From assembly GCA_036571765.1 (NCBI GenBank), contig BROE01000005.1:7589235-7653234 (forward strand): a stretch of 64,000 nucleotides of DNA, in the 5' to 3' direction. The notes beneath the pieces are model-generated. The model saw nothing but the letters and a program-made list of their open reading frames with translations. It was not told the origin of the DNA and made no database searches. The translations under genes and the position numbers were made by a program. Source of the stretch: Plecoglossus altivelis (taxonomy: Eukaryota; Chordata; Actinopteri; Osmeriformes; Plecoglossidae). Every line of letters starts with the position of its first letter. Position 1 is the stretch's first letter. Positions 13,501 to 26,385 of the stretch are shown piece after piece.

Positions 13501-16500
13501 GTATCCATAAACTATCCATCATTCTGTGAATACAAACACACTGGGTCAATATCTGGTGCTGTTGCCAAATGGTATTACTTGGTTTCAGACTCAGTCATCC
13601 ACAGTTAATGGAGTTCTACAGTGTCACTTCAAAGCATCCTTCCTCCAATCACTAACAGTCTCCTGGCCGGTATAAATCTACTGTAATTACATTCTATATG
13701 GAGGGTCATGTTTAATTCAGACAGGGGAGTGGGTGGTCGCTCGGTGATTGTGAACTGGACAGAATCCAACAAAGAGAAAACAGAATAGAGAAGGCAAGCG
13801 CAGCAGCCAGGTGACTCCGTTACATTGTTAGTCTGCAGCCTGCCAGCTGCCTGCTACATCAACAACGCCACAGTGATACGGCAACCTGTTAGAGGTCCCA
13901 CTGTCCTGGTCGCCTGCTTAACCGATGTCACCCAAACCAGCAACGCCAACAGCAACCTGAAGAATGTAGCCGTGCAATGTGAGGGAACTGTCCAAGGTAC
14001 TGAATCTCCCAGAGACTTGAAAAGGGTTCTACAGTGGTGGGTTAGGCGCTGTCTGTCGTGCTGTCCAAACCTAATTACCCAGGAGTCTTTCTGTGCTACA
14101 AAGCCAATAGGCAGACTATGATTTGTGGGAAATACTTTAGTCTATATGCAAACGTGTGTTTGAGCTGCCTCGCATTCACGTACAGATTTTGTGAATTGTG
14201 TTTGGCGTTGCACCACTAACCCTAAAAAAAGAAAGACAATCAAAGCAGTACACCCGAGTCTGACACTGGTAGTTTCACAACATCAAATGGTCTAGTGTTG
14301 AATCTTTGCCCGACATTTCACCCTACCCTCTCCACTGTTTTAAACTTGTTTACGCAGAAGCTCTCTACAGCCACTTTGTACTTTACCTCTAAAACGACCA
14401 CAATTCTTACCTGTCTTGGGTGCTGGACGTTCTCAGTCGTGCTGTATTCCACCACAAGGCATGGGAGAGCTTCTGTCAGTCAGACGGGGGCTGGAGTCGT
14501 CTGACGGCTACTAAATACGGCAAGGGCACTTCTCCCCACTCATAACAGGCAAGCAATCTGCAATGAGAGAGGGAGGAGAAGGGGGGAAACGGAGAGGAAC
14601 AAGAGGGAGGGATGAGGAGAGAGAGGAGGAGGAGAATGGAGGAGAGAGATATGGGAATGCTTTATTGCTTCCCGTATAGATCCAATTAGAGGCGGGCATT
14701 GCCATCCCATTGAAGTAGAGTTAAAACCTCTGTCATATCTCACCATACTTCATTAAGATGATACAGTACCTGACTACCTTTGGACCGTTTGCTCTTTAGT
14801 TATTCACGCAGGCCTCTCATGCTCCTGAACGTGAACTGACCTACCCTGCAGTTTAGTTTATGAAAGGTAAAACGCTGAGATGACCTCGATGTCTGACCAT
14901 CATATGACGATGGAAACTTGATACCAATCTGATCATCACAGCTAACACTTAGCCAACAGAGCTCTGCCACATCGCTGCTGAACTTGAATTTAGAAATATA
15001 TCATGTAATCTGTTGCTGCTGCTGTAGGTGTAAATCCACTGACAAAACGGATTCAAATCGAACTGTTTTTTTTACAAGGCACAGGAGGCACGTTGCTACA
15101 AGCTCCTGCTTTCCACTTTCCTATAAATACACATTTTTAAGTTAATCAAATGTATATGGTACTATTAGACTCTACTGATGACCGTTAGATTTGTGGGTAA
15201 AATTGGCGAGTAGAATGCTGATCTACTTACTAAATATCTCAATTGTAACAGACGGGGTCGCGACCCCATCGGAGGTGGCCTACTACAGCAACACATCCTG
15301 TCAAAATGCTGCCACTACAATGTTAACACTACGTCATGATATCTGTTAGTGTACTATTGGCTTGTCTCACATGTTTGCCGTTTTGGTTAAAAAAAGAAAA
15401 GAAATTCAGAGCAATTTGCCAGCATTGGCTCCCACATCTCAAGCCTACCTCTTCTCTATGCTATCTCTCTTTAATTTTTGTGCCTCACATTTATGTTGCG
15501 ACAACATATTCCGACCACCCGTTGCTAACAATCTAACTGTCACACTGAGTCGCACCGCACACATCATTTGGGAATTGCAATACTCAATTGGAGCAGATCA
15601 ATTGAAGCGGGGAGAAGGGGGAGCCTAGGATAATTCAAACAATTAACTTTGAAAAAAAATGATTCTATATTTCTGCACAAGGTATAGTTGTATTTTGAAA
15701 TGTTGTTTTGATTGACAAATAATTACTACAGACATGAAAACACAGACAGTAATGGCCCCGTCCAAGCCATGATATCCACATCATATCCACCTCTCCCCGC
15801 GCAACAGGTAATGCATCCGGCACACTTTGGAGCAGCTATAAAAATGTAATTTTAATTGACTCCAGATTAGATGGGAAAATGCCCATGTGGATCGGTTCAA
15901 CTCAATCTCTTGTATGTAGGCTATGAACATCACCCACGCTTGCTAAAAACGGGACTTCCGTTGGCATAGCATGGTAGGCCCACTGATTATAAAAGGGTTA
16001 CGGTTTCTAATTTTAAGATTTCCAACTAATGACCTCAGTCAGGTCAATACTTCAAAGTTAACAAATTTGCTACCTAATGAAGATAGGAAACAAAAAATAA
16101 TTGCCTTACATCTCTAAAATGTAGTTGGTTAATAAATACAAATTACATTTCTACTTGTAATGTTACCAATTGCTTTGTTTAAACCTTACAAAATCGCAAA
16201 CATTTTAGGGAGAGTTTCTTTTTAATTAAAAAAAGTAGATAGGTGATGATGGTACCTCTATCCATATTTTCTCCCCATGAAGAGAGATGCTGAGTTGGAA
16301 CGGCTGGATAGTTGGGGGGAGTCTGTGTGGTGGGGGTGGAGTTGTTACATGGTAGGGGGAGTGTGTGGTGGGGAGTGAGTCAGTATGTGGTGTGTGTGTG
16401 ACTGTGTTTGTGTCAAAGGTTTTTTGTGTGTGGGGTGTGGTGTGTATGTGTGTAAAGGGATGGGAAGGGGTATTAGTTCCGGTTTGATCCTAACACTTTT

Positions 16501-16630
16501 TTGCTCTAGTCTCTCAGTTTTTCAAGCCTTTTTAGCAGGACTGCGTATTGCATTCTCTTTGTGGGTCTGGTATCTTGAACACAGAGATAACCGACAGTTG
16601 CAACCCTAGCTTGTGGGACAAGATTTATTT
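7573..16630. other. About 9 kb without a supportable gene
   Basis: I see no coding exon that matches a known family. Contents include CA/GT microsatellites (about 8742-8780, 9443-9500, 11009-11049 and 12540-12603), a GA-rich tract at about 14560-14655 and a GT/GGT-rich tract at about 16320-16455. A perfect 14-bp palindrome, GGGGTCGCGACCCC, lies at 15254-15267. The longest open frame, 10536-10961 plus (141 codons), shows no domain, signal peptide or splice context. The region may be intergenic or an intron of a gene outside the window. Confidence 0.55.
8742..8780. repeat. (CA)n microsatellite
   Basis: CA run interrupted by CGCACG. Confidence 0.95.
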
Positions 16631-16633
16631 GAC

Positions 16634-17681
16634 CTATTTAAACACCTCTGTACATACATGGGCGAGCGAGGTGAAGTCCCGGTCGGCCAGCTGTTTCCCT
16701 TTCAGCTGGCTCATTGATAGTTTCTGCTTCCATTCCTCCTCCATCTCTGTCCAGGCACGGGATGGAGGTCACTTTGTCAAAGTGGTTGATTGTTCCATTT
16801 TCTCGACCAGAGCCAGCTGTTTTCTAGCATTTAGGCTGCTTCTTTTCATGTCCCGGAGCAGGGCTTGGGGGCGCCTGCTACGTTCCCTTTTTTTTACACT
16901 TTTCTGGGCTTTCCAAGTGCCTGGGTTTCTTTCTTGGGACCCTGCACTCCTCTTGTTGTGTCGCTGGTCTCTTAGACTTTCAGTGAAAGACTCCATCTCT
17001 AGCTCCATGGCTGTCATGCTGGTCTGGGAAAGGGCCAGATCTTCTTCTGCTGCTTGCGAGGCCTGGAGAGCCTTGGACAGGCTATCTTCAAGCGCCACTT
17101 TCTTCACAATGTGATGCTTTACCGTGGCTGCGAGGTTGGCCTTGAGCTGGGCAATCTTAGCCTCAGTCCCGGTCTTGGTCTCCATCATCTTCCTCTCCAA
17201 GTCAGCGGACTTCTCCTTCTCCAGGCATATTCCTCGACGAAGGCGTCTGCTCTTTAACCCGGAACGTGCTCTCTCATTTGCAACAGTCTGTTGGAGGTGC
17301 TTGTTCAGATTCATGAGCCTACGCATCTTCTTTTGCATCCGGTCGGTCTTCTCCTTCTCACGATGCATCTTCCCCTCCATCTCCAGGCTGCTCCGTTCAA
17401 TGGCCAGGAGAGAGGCCTCCGCTCTTCCCTGGGCTTCCAGAGCCTGGGTCTTCTCAAATGCCAAGACTCTGCTTTCCTCCTCCTTCTGTGCCAGCAGGTG
17501 TTTTAACTCACTTGTGGCCGATTCCATCTGAGCCTTCGTGTCCTCCAAAAGGCCATCCAAGTGAAAGCTAACTTCATCCGCTGCCTGGGCCCTTTGAACT
17601 GCCTCTGTTAGTTTGTCCTGGAGACATTTGGCCCTCTCCCTCTCTTCCTTGAGGCTCTGATCCAGTCTCTCTATTCTGGCA
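16634..17681 (-). pseudogene. Coiled-coil protein fragment of unknown family, with in-frame stop
   Basis: A minus-strand frame is open from the gap edge at 17681 down to a TGA at 16769-16771, about 303 codons. The same frame then stays open with similar Glu/Lys-rich sequence (including TEMEEEWKQKLSMSQLKGKQ) to a TAG at 16634-16636. Composition is Glu, Lys, Arg, Leu, Ala and Gln with heptad-like spacing, typical of a long alpha-helical coiled coil. I see no signal peptide or membrane segment. The part at about 16850-16990 is Arg/Ser/Asn-rich and breaks the heptads, so an older frameshift or an intron is possible. I do not recognise the family. The start would lie inside or beyond the 500-N gap. 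It could be a decayed copy, or a real exon whose C-terminus ends at 16769. It reads in the same direction as STIM1, but the sequence is unlike any part of STIM1. Confidence 0.5.
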
Positions 17682-18181
17682 NNNNNNNNNNNNNNNNNNN
17701 NNNNNNNNNNNNNNNNNNNNNNNNNNNNNNNNNNNNNNNNNNNNNNNNNNNNNNNNNNNNNNNNNNNNNNNNNNNNNNNNNNNNNNNNNNNNNNNNNNNN
17801 NNNNNNNNNNNNNNNNNNNNNNNNNNNNNNNNNNNNNNNNNNNNNNNNNNNNNNNNNNNNNNNNNNNNNNNNNNNNNNNNNNNNNNNNNNNNNNNNNNNN
17901 NNNNNNNNNNNNNNNNNNNNNNNNNNNNNNNNNNNNNNNNNNNNNNNNNNNNNNNNNNNNNNNNNNNNNNNNNNNNNNNNNNNNNNNNNNNNNNNNNNNN
18001 NNNNNNNNNNNNNNNNNNNNNNNNNNNNNNNNNNNNNNNNNNNNNNNNNNNNNNNNNNNNNNNNNNNNNNNNNNNNNNNNNNNNNNNNNNNNNNNNNNNN
18101 NNNNNNNNNNNNNNNNNNNNNNNNNNNNNNNNNNNNNNNNNNNNNNNNNNNNNNNNNNNNNNNNNNNNNNNNNNNNNNNNN
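17682..18181. other. Assembly gap, exactly 500 N
   Basis: The round number suggests a placeholder gap of unknown true size. It interrupts STIM1 downstream of exon 11 on the left and the coiled-coil frame on the right of the minus strand. Whether the two sides are truly adjacent is not shown by the sequence. Confidence 0.97.
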
Positions 18182-18448
18182 AAGTGGAAGGAGGGGAGGA
18201 CATGGGAGGAGTGGGAGCTCCCCAGGGAGCTGGGCAGACAGGAGGAGGAGCAGGAGAGGGACTGAGGAGATGTGGAGGAGGCGCAGAATATGGCAGGGTG
18301 CGAGACAGCCGAGGATAGGGGGGGCAGACAGAAGTTCTCAAAATGTCCAAATGATTGGCTGGGTGACTGGTACTGGGAGGTTCGGGCCCTGGAAGGGTAA
18401 GGGGTACCCTCCCCTGGCTGTCCTCCCAACAGACAACCCTCTACCAAC
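18182..18448 (-). CDS. Possible STIM1L extension of exon 11
   Basis: Past the short-form donor, the exon 11 frame stays open for 89 codons to the gap edge. It encodes Ser/Pro/Gly-rich sequence (for example SQSFGHFENF). In mammals the long isoform STIM1L arises by lengthening exon 11 and inserts about 106 residues at this point. The open frame fits that, but its sequence is not one I can match, and retained-intron sequence with chance openness is the alternative. Confidence 0.4.
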
Positions 18449-21400
18449 CTCTGGGAGCCCATAGCCAGCTGGGGGTCCATGTGGCGCTGGCGAAGGGACA
18501 TCATACTGGGAGCTGTGGGCACAGGAGAACACAGTTAGAGGCCAGATGCTCTCAAAGAAGCAAATACAGCCAGGCAGTGATGGACAGTGAAACAAGACTG
18601 AGAAGGTGGGACATTCAGGTCTTTGGGCCCAATGAGCTTCCAGTCCCTGTTTCTCAGTGAGGGTGTGACTTAACACATGCTAGAGTTAAAAAATAAGACA
18701 ACCAGGGAAGCATAAAGGAGGGGTGGCAATGTCTTTGATAAGAACTCAAAGCACACGGCAGGCTTAGGGCTGACAAAGAACAGCTTGCTATGGAAGAATA
18801 AAAACTCAAATGTGAGTTTCAATCACATTTAATTGTACAAAACAACAACGACCATAACCTAAATCAATCACAAGTCTCAATTTGGAGAGCCACAGGCACA
18901 GGAGAGACGTGGGGTACTTGTGAGGGAGCAGGTGCTAAGAGGTGACTGGAGGAGAAGGAGGACCAGGGAGAGAGGGACCAGTCAGAGGTGTAAGCCAAGA
19001 GAGTGGCAGGCTTGCACCATGGTCGGCTGCCAACTTATAGACCTGTCCCATGCCAAACATGTTGAGGTACTCTAAGCAGCTCTGACTGGAGTGACTTTGG
19101 GAGAGGTGGGGGTGGGTGGGTGGAGACATAAAGGGGAGTCCAGGTTCAAAAAGAGGGGGCAGGAGTAAAAAGCCAACCGGAGTATTTCCACATGGCCCGG
19201 CAGTCTGACCCCATGGACCAGAGGTCACTCGCTCGACGTTCCATCAGCCAGGAGGCGTCTGGAGTTGGCAGTGGAGAATAGAGGGGAGTGTTATTCATGA
19301 AGACTTACTGAAGACTGTGGTGGCAGAGGAAGGCTGTACTGCTTCCTGTGCGGCTAGTCAGCACTTTTCTTGTCTGTCAAGGTGTCTTTCGATCACAAGT
19401 CAAACACTAGGCTATGTCAGAGAAAAGAATGCAGTTCTTTAAATTATATTCTTGCCCTTTGGGCAAATAGTTGTAGGCAGTGTGATGACAGCAACATATG
19501 GACACTGCTGCATTTGAAGACAATATAGATGCATATTTACTTTTCCTGTAAATAATATATATATATTCTAAAAATATATTTCAGCCACATTTATCCTTCA
19601 GCTGATTTGAATCTGGGTAACGCAAGGCAATTTTCTCAATAGTTTTGGCTTATTTTAATGCTTCTCACATACACAACATTGCAATGGTAATACATACTGG
19701 GACACAACAGCTAAAAATACATCAGCACAGAGATTTGGTGTCATCAAGTATGTATTTTTTTCTTCAAAAGCTCGTATCCACAGCATGGCATTATGGACAG
19801 TTTTCACCTTTTAGTCGAAGCAATTCAGATTTCCAACATGGAATAAACACCCAGTTAGCCCAATCACCATGTAGAAAAGAAGCGTGGAAAATAACATTTC
19901 ATGTATTATTACAGACGTCCAACACTCATTCTCAATCACAGATATGTTGCCCTGAATCCCTTACAGTAGGGTGGAGGGGGTTGGGGATGAATCCAACCAA
20001 TCAGAGATATGTGGCCTATCTCAAATTCTCTGGGGGATTTCTGGACCTCCCCAAAAGGCTCTTGGAGAGTTTAGGGGGTCGTTGGCCAAGCCCCCCAGTG
20101 TGGCCCACCGATTCAGACGAGCCCTTACATTGCAGAGCTCCAGGTGTCATCATGTCCTCATCCATGTCGTCCATGTCCTCTGACATCATGAAGTGCTGGG
20201 GCGTGGCCCGGCCCCCCATGAAGCTGGGGTCGAGGTTGAGGGAGGTGGCCAGCGAAGGCAACCCGGGGTTGTGGACCACTGTGAAGCCTGTCAGGATCTC
20301 GATCTGCTGCCAGCGATGAAGCCTCTCCCGCAGAGCTGCCGTCACCTCCCCCAGCGCCTGTCTGGAGAGGAAGGACACAGAAATGAGGAACGTGTCTTTA
20401 GGACCCAGGAGGACAGTTGTGAGGACGTCTGGACATGGACGTGCAGGGACAGCTGTGGGACATACGAAACACCTACTTTGCTGCCAGGATTTTGTGGTCC
20501 ACATCATCCAGGGAGGAGCTGTGCGCCACGTGGAAGGTTCCAAACAGGGTATTCCTTTTCTTCTTAATCTTCTCGGCCTGTTGCAGAGGACAACACGTTG
20601 GTCCCTGGAAGTTCCTACACCTGTGCGTGTAGTGTGTGTGTGTGTGTTTTCCTGCTTGCTGCCTTACCCCCTCCTTGGCCACCAGCAGCTGTTTCTCTGC
20701 GTTCTGCTTCTTGATGTTGTAGTACTGGACCTCCACCTCATGGGTAAGCTGCAGCCACTTCTGCAAGGCCTCTGGTGGAGACCAGCTGCTCCGGGACTCC
20801 AGCTCCTTCTCCGCCTTCTTCAAAGCCATGCGCACCTGCAGCACACATGGCCCAGAGGGTCAACAGGAGGAGATCACCAACGTACCACTTCCTGTTTGAC
20901 TTCGAACTGACTTGTGGTATATATGGCCCGCCTACGCGTAATGAGGGAGAACCAGAACGGAATGTTGTGCGCGCTGTTGATGTATTACAATAGCAGGGCT
21001 CCAGAGACAAGGAGAATGATGTCATGGATTTGGTGACTGAAGAGCTCCCTTTGTCTCTGGACAAGCTTGACCTGGAGGCCCTCAGGGGCCCTCTATTTCC
21101 CTGCCAGGCCTTCACAGAGCCTGCTCCATGTGACCAGTGTGTGAACCATGTGACTAGTGTGGGTCAGACACAGCATGGCTGACCTCTGCTGGGAGCTGCA
21201 CACAACAAAGCAGGCTTTGGCACAAACCCTTACATTGCTCTCACTAGACAAACAAAAACTGCAGCCATGGTTTGGGTTTGGAAACTGTGACGATAAACAG
21301 AAAGATAACCATAATTGCCATGCAACGGAAAGTCATGTGAAAAGAATTTGCAGTAATACCAACTGACAGGTTATAGCGTTCATGTAATGGTGGACTGGGC

Positions 21401-24400
21401 CTGTTTCATCCAATGCACCGTGAGCTTCTCAACTACAGGCTTCATCTCTTAACGGTTTCATCTCACCGCCTCCGATCTGTAGCCCTGTCTTCAGAATTGA
21501 AATCAGATAAGCAGCAAGTCTTCCTGTGTTCCCTGGAGAGCCTGCAGGAAGGAGAGGAGCAGCTCCCTGCTCTGCTGTCAGCTGACCCTGGCAGCTCATC
21601 CAGCTCCAACTCCCCAGCGGGCAGAGTGGGAGGCCTCCTACTGATGTCACTCTCCAGCAGAACACGTCTGAGTACAACACTGAGCATCCCCTGTTGACCC
21701 CACATCACATTCACTCTGGCTACCGCTTTCAACACCAGGATGTTTGACTGCAGTCATAGACGGCTTTCGTTCACCACCCTCACAAGCTGTGGTTCTCCTG
21801 CTCAGCATGTCCACCACATCTCACCACCCCACCCCACACCACTCCAACACACCCAGGGCTGAATGCCCCCTGTACCTGGTCTAGTTCTTCCTCTGCGTAT
21901 TTCTGGCGGCTCAGCTCGTTCTCGGTGCCCTCGCGGAGCCCCTTGAGGCGCTGGGCCTCCTGCTTGGCTGAGTTGATCTCGTCCCTCAGCTTCTGCTCCA
22001 GGTTCACCTTCTCCACCTCCACCGTGCGGTGCTCCTCCTGGGCTATCTGCAACCTGAGGGACACAGACACAGACCCAGGGTGCTATGTGAGAAGACCTGT
22101 GTCTGTGGTATCAGCCACCAATGGATCCATCCTGAAGAGGGTTGGCACTGAAGTCAATTAAGAACCTGCGCCTTGTGTCATCGTCAATACCGACGACAAT
22201 GGCTTGTTTGCCTCTCGTCAGCTGCTTGAGCCTAACAAAGTGACATGATAGAGAGCAAGGCTGGGCTAAAGCAGGAATGAGAGCTCAGTGACACTGTTTC
22301 CAGTCTAACACTGCCCTCCCTCCCTGGTTAGAGTTACACAGCACCAAGCAACATAAGACCACCATACAAGCACTCCAGCGTCACCATAGCAGTCCTCAGT
22401 GTCTCAGATACTACCAGGCATAGGTCTATATAAAGACCATAGAAGGACACATTTTGAAGGGTTGGCTTTGTCATTTTGCAAAGACCCTACCAAGTCACCC
22501 TACTGACCGAATTGTCACAGGACCAGCTCATTAGAAAAGAGAATATTTTTTAATGATCTCACCAGTGTTTCTCATGCATTGTGGCACCAGAACAAAAATT
22601 AGGCTGCTCAAATTCAAAAGGTTTAATTCAAATCCCAAAACTGCGAATGTTGGCCCAATTTAATTCGAATATGAGCAACCTGAATTTTCAGACCTTGAAT
22701 TTTTTAATCTGATGGTTTTTTGTTGTTGTTTTTTTTTACATGAAAATAAATGCCTATTTTGATTTTAAAGAAGTGAAACCAAAAAATGTGTGGTGTTTAC
22801 ATTTAAATATTAAGTATGCAATGCCTTTAAATATTCAAAACATGACGTCACAAATTTCTTCCATAATATCTCCCCTCCGTATGAATCAACGCACAGGACG
22901 AAAATGTTTCCCTGAGAATCGGTAGAATGAATCCAGTGATTACTAACGGTTAGTATCAATTATGATATGAGCATAAGTATTGAAGTATTGTCCTAGTAAC
23001 GGCTACGGCTTAGTGACACACATCTAACCGTTACTAGGACATAAGTCTAGACAGAGCCCCGCAAGTTTTACAACATCTGGCTCCGCCCCTGCCAACCGCC
23101 ATAAATACAAGCAAATTATGTGGGCCACTGAATACCTCAAAAAAGTGTGTAAAAACATCTAGGTGTAGCGTCTAGGATCAAACAGGATCAAATAAAAAAG
23201 GTGCTCGCTAGAATGTCTGCTATTCCGTTGATGAAAACGTTTAATTGTGGGCTAACCATGGACCCACTGATAGTGGCCAACAAGTAAACTCTCCAAAACC
23301 AGACAAGTATTTCCTGAAAGTAGAGTAGCAGCAATAATAACAAGCAGCAGAGCAATACCATGTTCCTCCAGCAGAGAGCAGCCTAGTCTCCAGTGTCTGC
23401 CCTGAACTGGAAATGGCACAACACAGAGGCCTTGGTGAAAGGTGATCTGGGTGGGCAGAGGATGGAAAATGTGGGCGGCAGGCCTTCCCGTTAATGCTGT
23501 CAACCTTGACCTCTGCCATTCTCCAGCCTCAGTCCCAGCAGATCTGACTGAGCTCCACCTCACACAGCTAGGCTCACTGCACTGCAGGGTGTGACTCTGG
23601 GCTTGTCTACAGGACAATGACTTCAGAGGCTCCCTGTAGCAGCAGCTTCCGGCTCCAGCCCTTATCTAACTGACATGGTTACATGGCCTATTATCAAGTT
23701 CATGCTCGGAATTTGTCTGTCAATGAATGACATCATTAGGCCTAATTGTGATGGAAAGTAGCGTTGGATGCATCCATTCGCGTCATAGACTGACCATGCT
23801 AGCTGCCCTGAACCCTGTTATGTGGTGCAGTTCACGCTCACTGACCCAACTGAGAGGGCAAACCAAAGCTGCACATGACGTGTTAAGTGTCGATGCTTTA
23901 CACCAGCTGCCATTGTAAAAGACACCCAAGGAAACAGAGTGGGATCCCTCCCCCTGGTCTGCTCCAGAGAGCAGCAGGAGCAGGGCTCAGTGCTGGGCTG
24001 GGCTACAGGGCTCAGTGCTGGGCTACAGGGCTCAGTGCTGGGCTGCAGGGCTCAGTGCTGGGCTGCAGGGCTCAGTGCTGGGCTGCAGGGCTAAGTGCTG
24101 GGCTGCAGGGCTAAGTGCTGGGCTGCAGGGCTCAGTGCTGGGCTACAGGGCTCAGTGCTGGGCTACAGGGCTCAGTGCCGGGGTGGGCTGCAGGGCTCAG
24201 TGCTGGGCTACAGGGCCCAGTGCTGGGCTAGGCTGTAGGGCTCAGTGCTGGGCTGGGCTGCAGGGCTCAGTGCTGGGCTACAGGGCCCAGTGCTGGGCTA
24301 CAGGGCTAAGTGCTGGGCTGTGCTACAGGGCTCAGTGCTGGGCTACAGGGCCAAGTGCTGGGCTGCAGGGCTAAGTGCTGGGCTGTGCTACAGGGCTCAG

Positions 24401-26351
24401 TGCTGGGCTACAGGGCCCAGTGCTGGGCTACAGGGCCAAGTGCTGGGCTGCAGGGCTAAGTGCTGGGCTGCAGGGCTAAGTGCTGGGCTGCAGGGCTAAG
24501 TGCTGGGCTGCAGGGCTAAGTGCTGGGCTGCAGGGCTAAGTGCTGGGCTGCAGGGCTAAGTGCTGGGCTGCAGGGCTAAGTGCTGGGCTGCAGGGCTAAG
24601 TGCTGGGCTGCAGGGCTAAGTGCTGGGCTGTGCTACAGGGCTCAGTGCTGGGCTGCAGGTCTCAGTGCTGGGCTGCAGGGCTCAGTGCTGGGCTGCAGGG
24701 CTCAGTGCTGGGCTGGGCTGCAGGGTACTGGAGCTACTTGAAGGGCTGGACAAACTGCACCTGGCAGCAGGGATCAGCACAGACACACGGCCAGAGGACA
24801 CGGTCTCTGTGCCTCTGTTTCAGGGCCACATGCTCCAGCTCACACTGCAGGCCTCATAATCAGTAGCACAAGTCATACACTATCAGAAGCCTTGTTATCA
24901 TATCATTCAAGGCCATTTTCCTAGTATTATGGTCCGTTGTTTTCCCCCTCTGTGGTCTCTGAAGGGCGGTTGTGGAGGCCGCTATCCGCTGGTCAGAACC
25001 TGGTGTCTGGGGCCGTGGGTGTGTTGGCCCTGCAGTCTGAAGAAGGCCTCCTCATAGAATCAGCCTGATGGATACAGGAGAACTAGCTTGCCTTCTAATG
25101 AGTGTTTAATGACTTTAAATGGGTGTTGAGTGAACGGGTGATTTTATCCTCTTCTGTTATTCTTTCATTATCCTTGAATTACTTCGACCTTCTTGCCTCA
25201 AGAGAGACTTAACAGAAAACCATTTCTGTGTCTGATACACACACACACACATTTTTTGTTTGTTTGTTTGTTGTTGTCTTAAATCAAATGTCTCGTCTGC
25301 TGTCACTCTCTCTCCCTCCCTCCTCTGCTGACTGACAAATGCATACAGATTCCAGAACTTTTTCCAGAAAGCACACAGATGGATTGTTATTGTAAGGATG
25401 CTTGGTCTTTGCCCCTCTCTCGCAGCCTCAGCCCAACACTCCACACCCTGCCTGTCCCAAGTCTGCCGCGCCCGATTCAACCTATTCCTGTTCAACATGA
25501 GCTACTTCCAGTTCTACTAGTTCAACTTGAGCTGGTTGAGCTAATGGTAGAAACCTTATCTGTGGTATTCTGGCTGGTGCCAAACATTGGATGTACAAAT
25601 ATCAGAATAAGAACTGCTAGATTTCCTTTTTTTAAATTCATACACACCTCACATTATTCTTTTTTTTAAAGTAGGCAGTTCTACGTTCTATGATGGGGAA
25701 ATTACCCTCAGCGAGGTGAGATTCCAATCCCTCTGACACCCTGGCAGGAAGTATGACCAGGAGGCTTCACCATGGAAGTGCGCAGACAGAAACAGCACTA
25801 CTAAACCCTGGAACAGCTGTCACAGGACATGATCTACAAGGTGTCTGTCTTGACTGGAGGATGTTAGCAATCATGTGAAGCTGTGCTAAAGGCTGCACTC
25901 GCTCAAGGACCAGGCACCAACGGAAACACGCAGCACCCTGCTCTCTGAGAACGGCTGACCTCCAGGACAAGGCCATGGCTATCCTACCCTCACGGCAGCC
26001 TGCGTCAAGGATGGCCATCAAAACAGATGCAGTCATTACGGTAGCCAAGGAGTGTGCCCCTGGGTAAAGAGTATAATATACTGTGTGTGTGTGTGTGTTT
26101 GTGTGAGAGGAAGGAATCCGTCTCCGTGTTGCTAATGTGAGAGAGCATGGTCGTCTCCAGGGTTAACTGCAGTGTGAGAGCAGTGAGGTAGACAGGGGCC
26201 CAGCCAGGCTTACTGTTATGGGGGTTGCAGGGGTTGTAGGTTGCCAGCAGGGTCTCCTGTGAATCACTAGAGGGGTCTGATGGCCTGTGTTTGCTGGGAC
26301 ATACTTTCCACTCCCCCTCCCCTAATGCTATCCTCACAAACACTAACACAT

Positions 26352-26385
<34 letters not shown>

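Noticed and set aside
16769..16771. TGA as a selenocysteine codon in the coiled-coil frame
   Set aside because: No SECIS-like element recognised downstream, and the family is not a known selenoprotein. Decay, a true stop or a sequence error is simpler.
16548..17114. 188-codon plus-strand frame
   Set aside because: Antisense of the coiled-coil frame. Its Ser/Phe/Leu composition is what the reverse of Glu/Lys codons gives.
19645..20319. 224-codon plus-strand frame
   Set aside because: Antisense shadow of STIM1 exon 10 and adjacent intron; splice sites and protein identity favour the minus strand.
23887..24866. Repetitive open frames (MLGCRAQCWAAGL type)
   Set aside because: Translations of the 20-bp minisatellite. 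The register changes with each inserted GGGCT, and there is no start or splice context.
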